Below are positions 24,226 to 32,894 of a stretch of DNA of 38,400 bases, one piece after another. The stretch comes from Prosthecochloris sp. (GTDB lineage: Bacteria > Bacteroidota > Chlorobiia > Chlorobiales > Chlorobiaceae). Made by a program: the position numbers and the translations under genes. The notes under the pieces were generated by a model, which worked only from the letters and a program-made list of their open reading frames with translations, did not search any database and was not told the origin of the DNA. Position 1 is the first letter of the stretch, and each line of letters opens with the position of its first letter. The stretch is from contig RAZP01000070.1 in NCBI GenBank assembly GCA_004028745.1, forward strand, positions 1 to 38,400, given 5' to 3'.

Positions 24226-24930
24226 TTACTCCCTCAGCTTGATATAAATCCTGCCCTCTTTCACCAGCATAGCCTCGATTCCGTCGGAAAAACTTTTCCA
24301 GAACCCCGGATCGTCACCGAATTCTTCTACAAGATCAACGTTTTTGATACCACCCAGCCAGGCATTCGGCAGAGGGATACCCATAAGGCTGATTCCTTTG
24401 AGCTTCATGACCGGCTTCCCGTCATGATAAGCAAGTTCAAGACCGGCACGTACCCGAATGGTTTTACCGCCGAGAACCGGAAAATCCGGATCAACAGGCA
24501 CCAGCAGCTTTGCGCTTACCAGATTGTCCGACAGATCAATAGCAGCCTTTTTTGCAAGATCGGTATTGTTTGCCAGGAGCGCATTCACCTCTCTTTCCGA
24601 AAGGTAAATTTCGCGGCTGGCTCCTGCTTCACTGTATGGCTCCGGTTTAAGATAACCGTCCGGGGTCAGTTCATCTTCTCTCACACCACCGAACATATCT
24701 TCAAGTGAAACACCACTTGCCTGTTCGATCCTTTCCAGTTTTCCCGCAAGCTCCTGCTTTTCACGTTCATTGAGCTCAACCGGAGTAAATGGGGCAGGAA
24801 AAAAGAAAAAGCGGACAACAAGCAGCGTAACAACAATGGTTACAAAAACCACCCCGAGCACAATGGCAAATACCTGCGAACCACTAAATTTTTTTGAGGG
24901 ATTTTCGGCAGCCGCTTTTTGTGTATCCAT
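24226..24930 (-). CDS. Membrane-anchored protein of unknown function (YpmS/DUF2140-like)
   Basis: A 234-residue protein with one membrane helix near residues 20-43 ('VFAIVLGVVFVTIVVTLLVV') and a soluble part outside. 'IYLSEREVNALLANN' and the following beta-rich part resemble YpmS/DUF2140 proteins; the match is weak. The ATG at 24930 follows AGGTG; an ATG at 24945 and a longer frame to 25008 exist. It lies in the minus-strand run between the helicase and the EEP gene. Function unknown. Confidence 0.75.
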   Translation of the reverse strand: MDTQKAAAENPSKKFSGSQVFAIVLGVVFVTIVVTLLVVRFFFFPAPFTPVELNEREKQELAGKLERIEQASGVSLEDMFGGVREDELTPDGYLKPEPYSEAGASREIYLSEREVNALLANNTDLAKKAAIDLSDNLVSAKLLVPVDPDFPVLGGKTIRVRAGLELAYHDGKPVMKLKGISLMGIPLPNAWLGGIKNVDLVEEFGDDPGFWKSFSDGIEAMLVKEGRIYIKLRE

Positions 24931-25031
24931 AATCGACACCTGCATATCAGAATTGTCAAATACTACGGACTCTTCTGAAAAATAACACAGATTCACCTTA
25001 TCCAGCAAACAAGCTCATTTCCAGATAACAA

Positions 25032-26795
25032 TCACGATTTTCTCCTCTTGACTCTTGCTGCACGCTTCGGCCTTTTTTTCGGTTTCCGCATACTCTTTAC
25101 CGAGAACTTTCCCCGTCCACCGGAATCGTCATTGATCCTTGATGCATGAAGCTGCCGGCCGCATACCCATATTCTCTTCAGCTCTCTCAAAACATCTTTC
25201 GGCATACCCTCAGGCAGCTCCACAGTGCTGTAATCCTCAAATATGCTGATCCGGCCCACGGCATCACCTTCAATACCGATTTCATTGATAACCGCACCAG
25301 CAATATTTCCCGCCTTCGCGCCATGTACCTCACCGACTTCAAGGCGGTAACGTTCATAGCCAATCACATCATAAAGTGGATCTTTTTTCCTTTTAGGTAA
25401 CCGCGCATTTTCATTTTCACAGCCGCTAACTTTGGCTTTTTCTTTTTTCCGTCGTACCGGTTTCTGCGGCGGTGCCATCAGCAAAGAGCTGTCTCCTTGA
25501 TACAGACTTGCAAGTGCCGAGGCTGCATCCATAGCTGTAACATCATGCTCATAACAATACGATTCTACAAGTTCACGGAAAAAATCAAGGTCGGCCGTTG
25601 AAAGAGTATCGCTGATTTGCTGCTTGAAATTAGCGATACGTTTGTCGTTGATAACCTCCGTCGAAGGCAGCTCCATCCTGTCAATACCTTTGCGAATGGC
25701 TTTTTCGATCGTACGCAGCATCGTCATCTCACGTGAAGTCACAAAAAGTATCGCCTCGCCGCTCCTCCCTGCGCGGCCGGTGCGGCCAATACGATGGACG
25801 TAACTTTCCGTATCGGTAGGAATATCATAATTGACAACATGACTGATCCGCTCCACGTCCAGTCCCCTTGCCGCCACATCGGTCGCAACGAGAATATTGT
25901 ACACCCCGTCTTTAAACCAGCCGACCGTTTTCTCACGTTGGTTTTGCGCCATATCGCCGTTCAAGGCCGCGGCAGCATACCCTCTTGCCTGAAGCTTCTC
26001 GGCAAGTTCCAACGTCGAGGTCTTTCTACGCACGAAAATAATCACGCCATCAAAATGTTCGATTTCGAGAATACGGGTAAGTGCATCGAGCTTGTGCCGA
26101 CCGGAAACAGGAAGAAAGCGCTGCGTAGTAGTATCTACCGTAGAACTTTTCGCCTTGAAGACGATTTCGGTAAAATCGCGCATATACTTCCGGGTAATAG
26201 CGCGTATCGCCGAAGGCATTGTCGCCGAGAACAGCGCAACTTGACGAGATGCAGGAGTCCGGTCGAGAATCCACTCGACATCATCGACAAATCCCATCCT
26301 GAGCATCTCGTCAGCTTCGTCAAGCACAAGAGTGCGGATACTTTCAAGGTTAAGCGTTTTCCTTTTTATATGGTCGATCACCCGTCCCGGAGTACCGACG
26401 ACAACATGCACACCACGTTTCAGACGACGAAGCTGGCCGCTGTAATCCTGACCCCCGTAGATCGGAAGCACATGGAAATCTTCCAGAAATGCCGCGTAAC
26501 GCTGAAAGGCTTCTGAAACCTGTATAGCGAGCTCTCTTGTCGGGGTAAGTACCAGCACCTGGGGCTCGGCACGTGCAAGATCGATATTTGAAAGTAACGG
26601 CAGAGCAAATGCAGCCGTCTTACCCGTACCGGTCTGGGCAAGACCGAGAATATCCCCGCCCTCAAGAATCAACGGAATGGTTTGAACCTGAATGGGGGTA
26701 GGGGTTTCGTACCCTACATTGTCAATAGCCTGGAGAACCGGCTTTGAAAGGCACAGTTCCCTGAACTCGGCAGGTACAGTATTTTCTTTCACCAT
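25032..26795 (-). CDS. DEAD-box RNA helicase with DbpA-type RNA-binding domain
   Basis: A 587-residue helicase with all motifs: Q motif 'ETPTPIQVQTIP', Walker A 'AQTGTGKTAAF', 'PTRELAIQ', 'GTPGRVIDH', 'VLDEADEML', 'SATMP', 'VATDVAARGLDVE' and 'HRIGRTGRAG'. Residues of about 480-560 look like the DbpA RNA-binding domain ('YRLEVGEVHGAKAGNIAGAV'), and the end is a Lys/Arg-rich tail. This is the DeaD/CsdA architecture, which acts in ribosome assembly and mRNA unwinding, often in the cold. The ATG at 26795 is chosen over a TTG at 26804. It heads the minus-strand run that ends with rtcB. Confidence 0.94.
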   Translation of the reverse strand: MVKENTVPAEFRELCLSKPVLQAIDNVGYETPTPIQVQTIPLILEGGDILGLAQTGTGKTAAFALPLLSNIDLARAEPQVLVLTPTRELAIQVSEAFQRYAAFLEDFHVLPIYGGQDYSGQLRRLKRGVHVVVGTPGRVIDHIKRKTLNLESIRTLVLDEADEMLRMGFVDDVEWILDRTPASRQVALFSATMPSAIRAITRKYMRDFTEIVFKAKSSTVDTTTQRFLPVSGRHKLDALTRILEIEHFDGVIIFVRRKTSTLELAEKLQARGYAAAALNGDMAQNQREKTVGWFKDGVYNILVATDVAARGLDVERISHVVNYDIPTDTESYVHRIGRTGRAGRSGEAILFVTSREMTMLRTIEKAIRKGIDRMELPSTEVINDKRIANFKQQISDTLSTADLDFFRELVESYCYEHDVTAMDAASALASLYQGDSSLLMAPPQKPVRRKKEKAKVSGCENENARLPKRKKDPLYDVIGYERYRLEVGEVHGAKAGNIAGAVINEIGIEGDAVGRISIFEDYSTVELPEGMPKDVLRELKRIWVCGRQLHASRINDDSGGRGKFSVKSMRKPKKRPKRAARVKRRKS

Positions 26796-27129
26796 ACAAA
26801 TCAATCTTCTGGAATAAGGACACCCGGAAAAACAGCAATGAGCGCTGGCAGCGCCGGGATCAGCATTCTGTTTCGTGGTATCAACAAATGAATGTAACTA
26901 TCGGAAGGAGTATATGAGAAAAGGCTGTGCTCTGCAGGGGAAACCCCTACATTATCGGCTAAACTAAATCAACTTATGGGCACCTTTATGACATGCCGCC
27001 CTTTCCGGACAGGCTCACAACAGATCTCATCACTATCATTACTTTCCGTTTTTACTCAATCATTGCCTGACACAACGATCGAGACACAGCCTATGGTACA
27101 CATTTATCAGATGAAACTCTAATTTTTTT
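26796..27129. other. Intergenic region upstream of the helicase, 334 bp
   Basis: No convincing gene. It holds a small GCGCT-GGC-AGCGC hairpin near 26849. The region probably carries the helicase promoter and a long leader, as is common for cold-induced DEAD-box genes; that is inference. Confidence 0.4.
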
Positions 27130-27621
27130 TCAGCTTCCATCATTGCTGCTCTCATCCTCTTCACGGGAACCCTTGACTATAAAGACCCCCTCTTCGTCAA
27201 AACGTTTTATAATGTCATCAACCTTGTTTTCTGTCCCGCTGAACTTGTCCTCAATACCCTTGATCTTTTTTTCCAGCGACTCAAACCTTTCCCCAAAAGC
27301 CTCAATCTGCCTTGAAATAACATTCTGCAATTCGGTAATGCGGCTCTTTTCCTTACTCAAGGCAAGCTCCCGGGCTTCTTCAAGCGCCTTGTTGCTTTTT
27401 CGTGCTTCCATCATGGACGAAACTTCCAGCCTGCCGATAAAAAGCAGGTAGATAATGCCCAAAACACCGACCGCTCCGAGCATGATAACCCCCAGGGGAG
27501 CCTCGATACTGAAAAAAATAAAATTAATGCTGTCCTGCCGGGCGAAAAGACTCCAGTTGATCCCTGCAAACAACAATACCAGAAACAAAACAAGTACCAG
27601 TATGACCGTGTGCAGTTTCAT
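27130..27621 (-). CDS. LapA-domain (DUF1049) membrane protein with coiled coil
   Basis: A 163-residue protein with two membrane helices (about residues 5-25 and 42-62) joined by a short loop with 'NWSLFARQDSINFIFFSIEA', the LapA/DUF1049 pattern. Then a long charged coiled coil (about 70-145), including 'ISRQIEAFGERFESLEKKIK', points into the cytoplasm. LapA family proteins relate to lipopolysaccharide assembly in proteobacteria; the role here is unknown. AAAGGAGGATATATC precedes the ATG, an unusually strong site for a host gene in this window. Confidence 0.85.
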   Translation of the reverse strand: MKLHTVILVLVLFLVLLFAGINWSLFARQDSINFIFFSIEAPLGVIMLGAVGVLGIIYLLFIGRLEVSSMMEARKSNKALEEARELALSKEKSRITELQNVISRQIEAFGERFESLEKKIKGIEDKFSGTENKVDDIIKRFDEEGVFIVKGSREEDESSNDGS

Positions 27622-27714
27622 GAGATATATCCTCCTTTTTCAACCAGCATTAATATTCAGGAGAAATCCAGAACCCTTTTAAATTGAATTTCCAACCTTC
27701 ACTATCAACAATTA

Positions 27715-27860
27715 TCAGGCATTTATCAGTTTATCATAATCAGCATGGCTTCCTATCCAAAACCAAAGCATACCATCTTCTACACCAACAGCCAATGCCC
27801 GATAATGAATACCTACAGAACAGACCAGTAACGCCCAACTTTTTTGAGCCGTAATGACTC
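27715..27860 (-). pseudogene. RelE/HigB-like toxin remnant, truncated and frameshifted
   Basis: On the minus strand one frame reads ESLRLKKVGRYWSV and then hits a stop; the next frame continues VGIHYRALAVGVEDGMLWFW and IGSHADYDKLINA to a TGA. Together they match the C-terminal half of a common RelE-like toxin (R-Y-W-S-V-R-V-G-x-H-Y-R-A and W-F-W-I-G-S-H-x-x-Y-D). Loss of one base near 27811 explains the shift. The N-terminal half and any antitoxin are missing. It is too broken to be picked up as an ORF. The remaining gap from 27622 to 27714 shows nothing. Confidence 0.8.
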
Positions 27861-27892
27861 TATTCACCATTCACCGCTCACAAATCACGATA

Positions 27893-27955
27893 CATGAACA
27901 CCGCTCAACGCATCCTGACAAGCCGGGAGCAGCAGGTTTTTCGAATCACCTTTAA
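27893..27955 (-). repeat. Partial copy of the MITE-like repeat
   Basis: ACCGCTCAACGCA and GAGCAGCAGGTTTTTCGA match the right part of the element at 14889-15030. It lies just downstream of thpR, as the other copy lies just downstream of metX. Confidence 0.65.
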
Positions 27956-27964
27956 TATACGCTT

Positions 27965-28495
27965 TTATCCGGCACTCAACTCCACTTCACAAAGCATCCT
28001 ATACTCAGCGCCGACAGGATGGAGTATGGATTCATAAAGACAAACCAAATCCAGTGTGGCCTTCCAATCGATGGCTTCTGGAGAGAGGTTTACTTTCTGC
28101 CCTTTTCTTATACGGGCAAACGTCACATGGAGGAAAAATTTCCTGTCGTTATTATCTCCCTCCGGCCCGGCAAGGCCCGACAGTCTCCCCCGAAGCTTTC
28201 CCAGCGCCTCATGTGCTCCTCCCGAAATCCATATCAGGCGCGGTTTCCTTGCCGTCGGTCCTACTGATACCTCGTTAAAACATACATCGAAAGACTTGAC
28301 ATCAGCGAGAAGATCATGTAGTTCCTTGCAGACCTTGCCGGTATCTTCACAGTACCAGGGAGGAACCAATGTAATGTGCAGGTTTTCGGGAGGAATCCAG
28401 CGAACCGGAAGGCTGCTGTGTGAAGCCCTGAAAGCCGAGGCGTTACCACGAAGAACCACTCCTGCAGGCATTGCGATGAAAACCCGTTTCCCCAT
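27965..28495 (-). CDS. thpR: RNA 2',3'-cyclic phosphodiesterase
   Basis: A 176-residue 2H-phosphoesterase. The two hallmark motifs are 'NLHITLVPP' and 'FLHVTFARI' (H-x-T/S-x), about 95 residues apart as usual, with 'RVFIAMP' at the start and 'LYESILHP' near the end. ThpR (formerly LigT) opens RNA 2',3'-cyclic phosphates to 2'-phosphates and can join 2'-5' ends in the test tube. Its ATG lies three bases after the archease stop, so the two RNA-end enzymes share a transcript. Confidence 0.92.
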   Translation of the reverse strand: MGKRVFIAMPAGVVLRGNASAFRASHSSLPVRWIPPENLHITLVPPWYCEDTGKVCKELHDLLADVKSFDVCFNEVSVGPTARKPRLIWISGGAHEALGKLRGRLSGLAGPEGDNNDRKFFLHVTFARIRKGQKVNLSPEAIDWKATLDLVCLYESILHPVGAEYRMLCEVELSAG

Positions 28496-28498
28496 TTT

Positions 28499-28900
28499 TC
28501 AGATATCCAGAACAAGATTGGCAAGCCACGTACCTTTTTCCGTTTGCCGAACTGAAGCTTCATGCAAGGTAACGGCTTTTATCTCTTCTTCCATGCCGAT
28601 AATCTTCCTGCCCTTTACCACGCCCTCGAAATGCGTCTCGGTGACAGCAACAGTCCGCAGCTCATCATAAGCTTCATGGTGAACTTGTCCGAGAAACACA
28701 AGCTCGTTGAGAAAATCAACCAGGAGCGACAAAATGTCCGGCGAACTCACTGTCACCCGACGCTCAACTACATCCGATGAAAAATCCGGGCAGGTGACTG
28801 CATTTGCCGCCTTCATTGATTCACTGAAAAGACCCGCAAGACTTTCTCCGGTTATCTCCAGACGGATATCGGCAGTATGTTCACGAAGCTTATACGGCAC
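28499..28900 (-). CDS. Archease (RtcB activator)
   Basis: A 133-residue protein with the archease pattern: 'YKLREHTADIRLEITGESL' with the metal-binding His-x-Ala-Asp, 'LFSESMKAANAV', 'LLVDFLNELVFLGQ' and the C-terminal 'KGTWLANLVLDI' with the last Asp. Archease speeds guanylation and turnover of RtcB. It is paired with thpR, while rtcB lies 6.3 kb away on the same strand. Divergent from kdtA across 75 bp that must hold both promoters. Confidence 0.93.
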   Translation of the reverse strand: MPYKLREHTADIRLEITGESLAGLFSESMKAANAVTCPDFSSDVVERRVTVSSPDILSLLVDFLNELVFLGQVHHEAYDELRTVAVTETHFEGVVKGRKIIGMEEEIKAVTLHEASVRQTEKGTWLANLVLDI

Positions 28901-28975
28901 AGTAACATGCAGGCTTTGAAATTCCGGTTTTTAATGATACTTAAGGGGATAGCTCCACCACGAAGCAACACATCA

Positions 28976-30256
28976 ATGATACTGCTGCTCATACTTTATA
29001 ATACAATATTCCCTCTTGTAACGCGGGTGGTAAAACTGTTCAGCGGACTGTCCCCCAGGCTGCGGTCTTTTTTCAAGATCCGTAAAAATCTCTTCCTAAA
29101 CCTTGAAAAAGCTGCGGGCAGCATAAAAGACCAGGGACCCAGGATATGGATACATGCTGCTTCAGCCGGGGAATTCGAACAAGCCAGGCCGATCATAACC
29201 GAACTTAAAAAAAAGCGGCCGGATGCACATGTTTTCGTGTCGTTTCTATCCAGCTCCGGCTATACCGTTTACAAAAGTTATTCGGATGCCGAAGCCGTGT
29301 TTTATCATCCTGCTGATACAAAAAGAAATGCAGAAAAAACCGTGAAGCTGATCAGGCCGGATATTGTTTTGATAATGCGATATGATTTCTGGCTCAACCA
29401 TCTTCACACCGCGAAAAAAAACGGTGCGGTGCTTATTCTTGCCGCAGCCGTTCTTCAGGAACATTCAATGTACTTCAAACCGTTTGTCCGCCAGTTTTAT
29501 CACAAGCTCTTTTCTCTCTTTGATTACATTTTCACGGTTTCGGAAAAAGACCGTGAACGGTTTGCAGAAACGTTTGGCAGGAGCGATGCCCTGAAAGCAG
29601 GAAATCCCCGTTTCGATCAAGTGATGCTGCGAAGCTCCGCCACAGATAGAATCGGGTATCTGAAAAAATTCTACAGAGGAACTCTGCTCCTTGTAGCGGG
29701 AAGCACCTGGGAGAAAGATGAGGATCTGCTTCTTGCCGCCTCCCGAGCTTTCGACGACCGTCTCAGCATGATCCTTGTGCCGCATGATGTATCAACCGGT
29801 AACATCACCCGTCTTGAAACATCTCTCGAGTCAGCGGACGTTCCTTTTGCAAAAATTTCATCGCTGCCTGATGATTTTTCAGCACACCACGTGCTTGTTG
29901 TAGATCAAATCGGTTTTCTTGTCGAGCTTTACGCTCTTGCCCAAATCGCATATGTCGGGGGGGGGTTCGGGGTCAATGTCCACAACACGCTGGAGCCCTC
30001 CGTTTACGGTATTCCTGTACTGTTCGGTCCGAACCACCATAACTCCCCCGAAGCCGAAGAGCTGGTAAACATAGCAGCGGCCACTGAAATCCGGGACGAA
30101 CATTCACTTCTTGCTGCATTGAGAAGACTTGTTTACAATCAAAAAGAAAGAGAACTGCAAGGCGGAAGGGCAGGCAGCTACGTCCGAAACCATCTTGGCG
30201 CCTCAAAAACAGTTGCCGAAAAGATCATCAGCAGCATCAATAGTGTTAACTCCTGA
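28976..30256 (+). CDS. kdtA: 3-deoxy-D-manno-octulosonic acid transferase
   Basis: A 426-residue GT-B glycosyltransferase that adds Kdo to lipid A precursor at the inner membrane. An N-terminal membrane helix (MILLLILYNTIFPL) precedes 'IWIHAASAGEFEQARPII' with the catalytic Glu, 'PDIVLIMRYDFWLN', 'LLVAGSTWEKDEDLLL', 'AYVGGGFGVNVHNTLEP' and 'VLFGPNHHNSPEAEEL', all typical of WaaA/KdtA. The start at 28976 gives the family length; ATGs at 28934 and 28877 are in frame and would reach into the archease gene. Confidence 0.93.
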   Translation: MILLLILYNTIFPLVTRVVKLFSGLSPRLRSFFKIRKNLFLNLEKAAGSIKDQGPRIWIHAASAGEFEQARPIITELKKKRPDAHVFVSFLSSSGYTVYKSYSDAEAVFYHPADTKRNAEKTVKLIRPDIVLIMRYDFWLNHLHTAKKNGAVLILAAAVLQEHSMYFKPFVRQFYHKLFSLFDYIFTVSEKDRERFAETFGRSDALKAGNPRFDQVMLRSSATDRIGYLKKFYRGTLLLVAGSTWEKDEDLLLAASRAFDDRLSMILVPHDVSTGNITRLETSLESADVPFAKISSLPDDFSAHHVLVVDQIGFLVELYALAQIAYVGGGFGVNVHNTLEPSVYGIPVLFGPNHHNSPEAEELVNIAAATEIRDEHSLLAALRRLVYNQKERELQGGRAGSYVRNHLGASKTVAEKIISSINSVNS

Positions 30257-30302
30257 ATGCTTATATTTGTCTGTCACGACTACTTAAAAACCTTTTACCA
30301 TT

Positions 30303-30770
30303 ATGTTAGCACGAACGCAAAGCCTTTATCTTTTTATTGCAGCCCTTCTTGCTTTTTCAAGCCTGTTTTTCCCGTTTTGGTCCTATATGACCGAATCCCG
30401 ATACCTCCTGATGGATTTCAGGCCTTTTGCCGAAGCAAATATCTTTCACATTTTCAGCCTTTATGTTTCGAGTATTGTTTCTCCTCTTACGGGACTGCTT
30501 TCGATTGCAGCTGTTTTTCTCTATAAAAACCGGGCCCTTCAGAGCAAAATGATTCTTGTACTGATCCTGCTCTTTCTCGTCGATATCTTTTCAGGCCTTA
30601 TTGCAGCGCATTTCGTGAACGAGCAGCTCGGACAAAGCTTTGGTTCCGGCGTCGAACACTCACCCGGAGTTGGATTTTTTATCCTTCTCCCTTTACCGCT
30701 GCTTTTCTGGCTGGCCATGCGAGGAGTAAAAAAAGACGAGAAAATAGCCAGCGCCTATAAACGCTTGTAA
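30303..30770 (+). CDS. DUF4293 membrane protein
   Basis: A 155-residue protein with four membrane helices. It starts MLARTQSLYLFIAALLAFSS and ends 'RGVKKDEKIASAYKRL', which fits DUF4293 (a family of Bacteroidetes and Chlorobi beginning with an R-x-Q-T/S-x-Y-L segment and ending K-D-E-K). Function unknown. It lies 46 bp after kdtA and ends two bases before pdxA, so the three form one operon. Confidence 0.82.
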   Translation: MLARTQSLYLFIAALLAFSSLFFPFWSYMTESRYLLMDFRPFAEANIFHIFSLYVSSIVSPLTGLLSIAAVFLYKNRALQSKMILVLILLFLVDIFSGLIAAHFVNEQLGQSFGSGVEHSPGVGFFILLPLPLLFWLAMRGVKKDEKIASAYKRL

Positions 30771-30772
30771 CG

Positions 30773-31792
30773 ATGCAAACCGTATGGACAACCGGTGACA
30801 TTCACGGGATCGGACCTGAAATCGTTCTCAAAAGCTTTCGGGAGATCGACCACAGCACCTGCAAACCCATCGCCGTGGGATCAGTCGAGGCACTGCGGTT
30901 TTATAACAGGGAGCTTGATCTGGGCGTAACGATTAACGAATTCGGGTCGTTCAGGGATCTGGAAAATGCTGCTGATTTTCCGGACAACGTACTCCCCGTG
31001 ATTAGCGTTGCCGAACCCGCAGGCCTTGTCAATCCTGGTGCTGTCTCTGCCGAGGCCGGACACATAGCGATGAAAGCCATTGATACCGCTGCACGGTTGT
31101 GCCTCGAAGGGAAGGTTCGCGCCATGGTAACCGCACCGATCCACAAAGAAGCCATAGCAAAAGCTGGATACAGCAACACCGGGCATACGGATTTCCTTGC
31201 CGAACTCTGCGGTATTTCAGCCCCTGCAATGCTTTTTTATGACCCGCGCTCCACTCTTACCGTTGCACTTGCAACCGTCCATGTACCGCTGCTTTCCGTA
31301 CCCAACATGATACGCTCGATGGACCTCGAAAGCTTCCTGCTCAATCTCGCTCAGTCATTGCGAACGGATTTTCATATTGCTTCTCCTCGTATCGCCGTTC
31401 TCGGTTTGAACCCCCACGCATCGGATGGCGGCGTTATCGGCACTGAAGAAGAGACGGTTCTTGCACCCTGTATCGGCAAACTATCGGCAAAAGAACGCAT
31501 TGAAGGACCGTTTCCCGCCGACGGTTTTTTTGGCGCGGGCATGTACCGCGATTATGATGCCGTAGTAGCCATGTACCACGACCAGGGCCTGCTCCCTTTC
31601 AAGGTTCTGGCATTCGAAACAGGCATCAACGTTACTACCGGGCTCCCCGTCATACGAACCTCTCCGGATCATGGAACAGGTTTTGACATCGCCGGCCTTA
31701 ACCGTGCCTCACCAAGAAGCTTCACTGAAGCAGCTATTTGGGCTGAAAGAATCGCGGATAACAGAGCGGAAAAGTCAACAGCGAAGAGTTAA
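30773..31792 (+). CDS. pdxA: 4-hydroxythreonine-4-phosphate dehydrogenase
   Basis: A 339-residue enzyme of the DXP-dependent vitamin B6 pathway; it oxidises 4-phosphohydroxy-L-threonine with NAD. Signatures: 'TTGDIHGIGPEIVLKSF', 'TAPIHKEAIAKAGYSNTGHT' (metal His and phosphate site), 'VLGLNPHASDGGVIGTEE', 'AMYHDQGLLPFKVLAFETG' and 'RTSPDHGTGFDIAG'. Length is normal. The ATG at 30773 is two bases after the stop of the DUF4293 gene, suggesting translational coupling. Confidence 0.95.
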   Translation: MQTVWTTGDIHGIGPEIVLKSFREIDHSTCKPIAVGSVEALRFYNRELDLGVTINEFGSFRDLENAADFPDNVLPVISVAEPAGLVNPGAVSAEAGHIAMKAIDTAARLCLEGKVRAMVTAPIHKEAIAKAGYSNTGHTDFLAELCGISAPAMLFYDPRSTLTVALATVHVPLLSVPNMIRSMDLESFLLNLAQSLRTDFHIASPRIAVLGLNPHASDGGVIGTEEETVLAPCIGKLSAKERIEGPFPADGFFGAGMYRDYDAVVAMYHDQGLLPFKVLAFETGINVTTGLPVIRTSPDHGTGFDIAGLNRASPRSFTEAAIWAERIADNRAEKSTAKS

Positions 31793-31828
31793 AACAAACA
31801 CTAATTTGTTGTTATCATGAACCCCATT

Positions 31829-31867
31829 CGAGTACGATTACGAGTACCGCCTCACTGAGTACGATTA
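31829..31867 (-). repeat. GTACTCAG(C/T)GA dispersed repeat (copy 5, inverted)
   Basis: CGAGTACGATTACGAGTACC and CTGAGTACGATTA are the reverse complement of the family seen at 10053 and 20486. It is followed by AACAAATCAACAGTTCAAC, itself the inverse of the GTTGAACTGTTGATTTGTT segment near 9999 and 20304. Confidence 0.75.
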
Positions 31868-31902
31868 AACAAATCAACAGTTCAACAATTCAACAACCAC
31901 TG

Positions 31903-32598
31903 ATGATCTCTTTCGTCGACGCAGACCTGGAACTTGATAAAAAACTGATTCTCAAGCAGATAAATCTTGCTATAGAGCCTGGGCAGCTTGTGTATATCGT
32001 TGGGAAAAGCGGGAGCGGGAAAACAACGCTCCTCAAGGCGCTTTACATGGAAATCAAGCCAACGAAAGGCGAGGTAGTCATCGGCGGCTATAAATCATCC
32101 ACCATAAAAAAACGTCATATCCCTCATCTCCGCAGGAAATTGGGCATAGTCTTTCAGGATTTCCGGCTTCTCGAAGATAGAACGGTTTATGATAACCTTG
32201 CATTTGTGCTCAAGGTTACCAACACAAAAAACAGTCTCATAAAAGACAAGGTGATGACCGCACTTCAGGAGGTGGGCCTTGAACACGAAGCAAAACAGAT
32301 GCCCCTGAACCTTTCCGGGGGAGAACAGCAGCGCGTTGCCATAGCCCGGGCACTGGTCAGGGAACCGATAGCAATACTGGCTGATGAACCTACAGGAAAT
32401 CTGGACCCCGATACCTCATTGGAAATCCTCGAATACCTCAAAAAAATCAATCGGAAAGGCATTGCGGTCATCATCGCAACACACGATTACGAGCTTGCAA
32501 GACACTATCCGTCAAAAACCTGGCGAATCAACGACCAGTCTCTCCAAGAAGCAACATTCACCAATGCACCGAAAGGTTACAGACCGGTATCCTCTTAG
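31903..32598 (+). CDS. ftsE: ABC-type ATP-binding protein FtsE
   Basis: A 231-residue nucleotide-binding subunit. Walker A 'VGKSGSGKTTLLKAL', Q-loop 'GIVFQDFRLLEDRTVYDN', signature 'LNLSGGEQQRVAIARALV', Walker B 'AILADEPTGNLDP' and H-loop 'VIIATHDYELA' are complete. The R-L-L-E-D-R-T-V-Y-D-N-L segment is typical of FtsE, which with FtsX regulates cell-wall hydrolases at the division site. No ftsX follows here; an IS110-family element sits directly downstream, but in many Chlorobi and Bacteroidetes ftsX is elsewhere, so disruption is not shown. Confidence 0.87.
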   Translation: MISFVDADLELDKKLILKQINLAIEPGQLVYIVGKSGSGKTTLLKALYMEIKPTKGEVVIGGYKSSTIKKRHIPHLRRKLGIVFQDFRLLEDRTVYDNLAFVLKVTNTKNSLIKDKVMTALQEVGLEHEAKQMPLNLSGGEQQRVAIARALVREPIAILADEPTGNLDPDTSLEILEYLKKINRKGIAVIIATHDYELARHYPSKTWRINDQSLQEATFTNAPKGYRPVSS

Positions 32599-32894
32599 AA
32601 GTCACCTGCTCTCAACAGAGTTTTGCAAAGAAGAAATGGTTGGTTGATCGGGGGCACGTCCATGGTAGTTGACCGATTCAACTCCTTGATCGTAAAACAG
32701 TAACCGTTATTATACTGGTTTTGAGCTTGATCGTTATTCCTCTGTATCAAATAAATATAAAAGCTCTTTGCAACTTATTGAGGTTAAGGAACAACGTTAT
32801 ATAATAGTTGCGTTGAGCAAAGCATTATTGCAAACATCCTGAGGTAGAAGAAAGGGAGAACACATTTGTGTAATCCGTAGCAAAGGAGGATGTC
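32599..32894 (+). other. Noncoding region 5' of the IS110 transposase; possible bridge RNA
   Basis: About 296 bp between ftsE and the transposase without a gene. It contains AAAACAGTA (32694) and TACTGGTTTT (about 32713), which pair with one bulge, and two CTTGATCGT copies around them. IS110 elements carry a bridge RNA in the noncoding end 5' of the recombinase, so this is the first place to look. The element's left end cannot be placed by eye. Confidence 0.4.
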
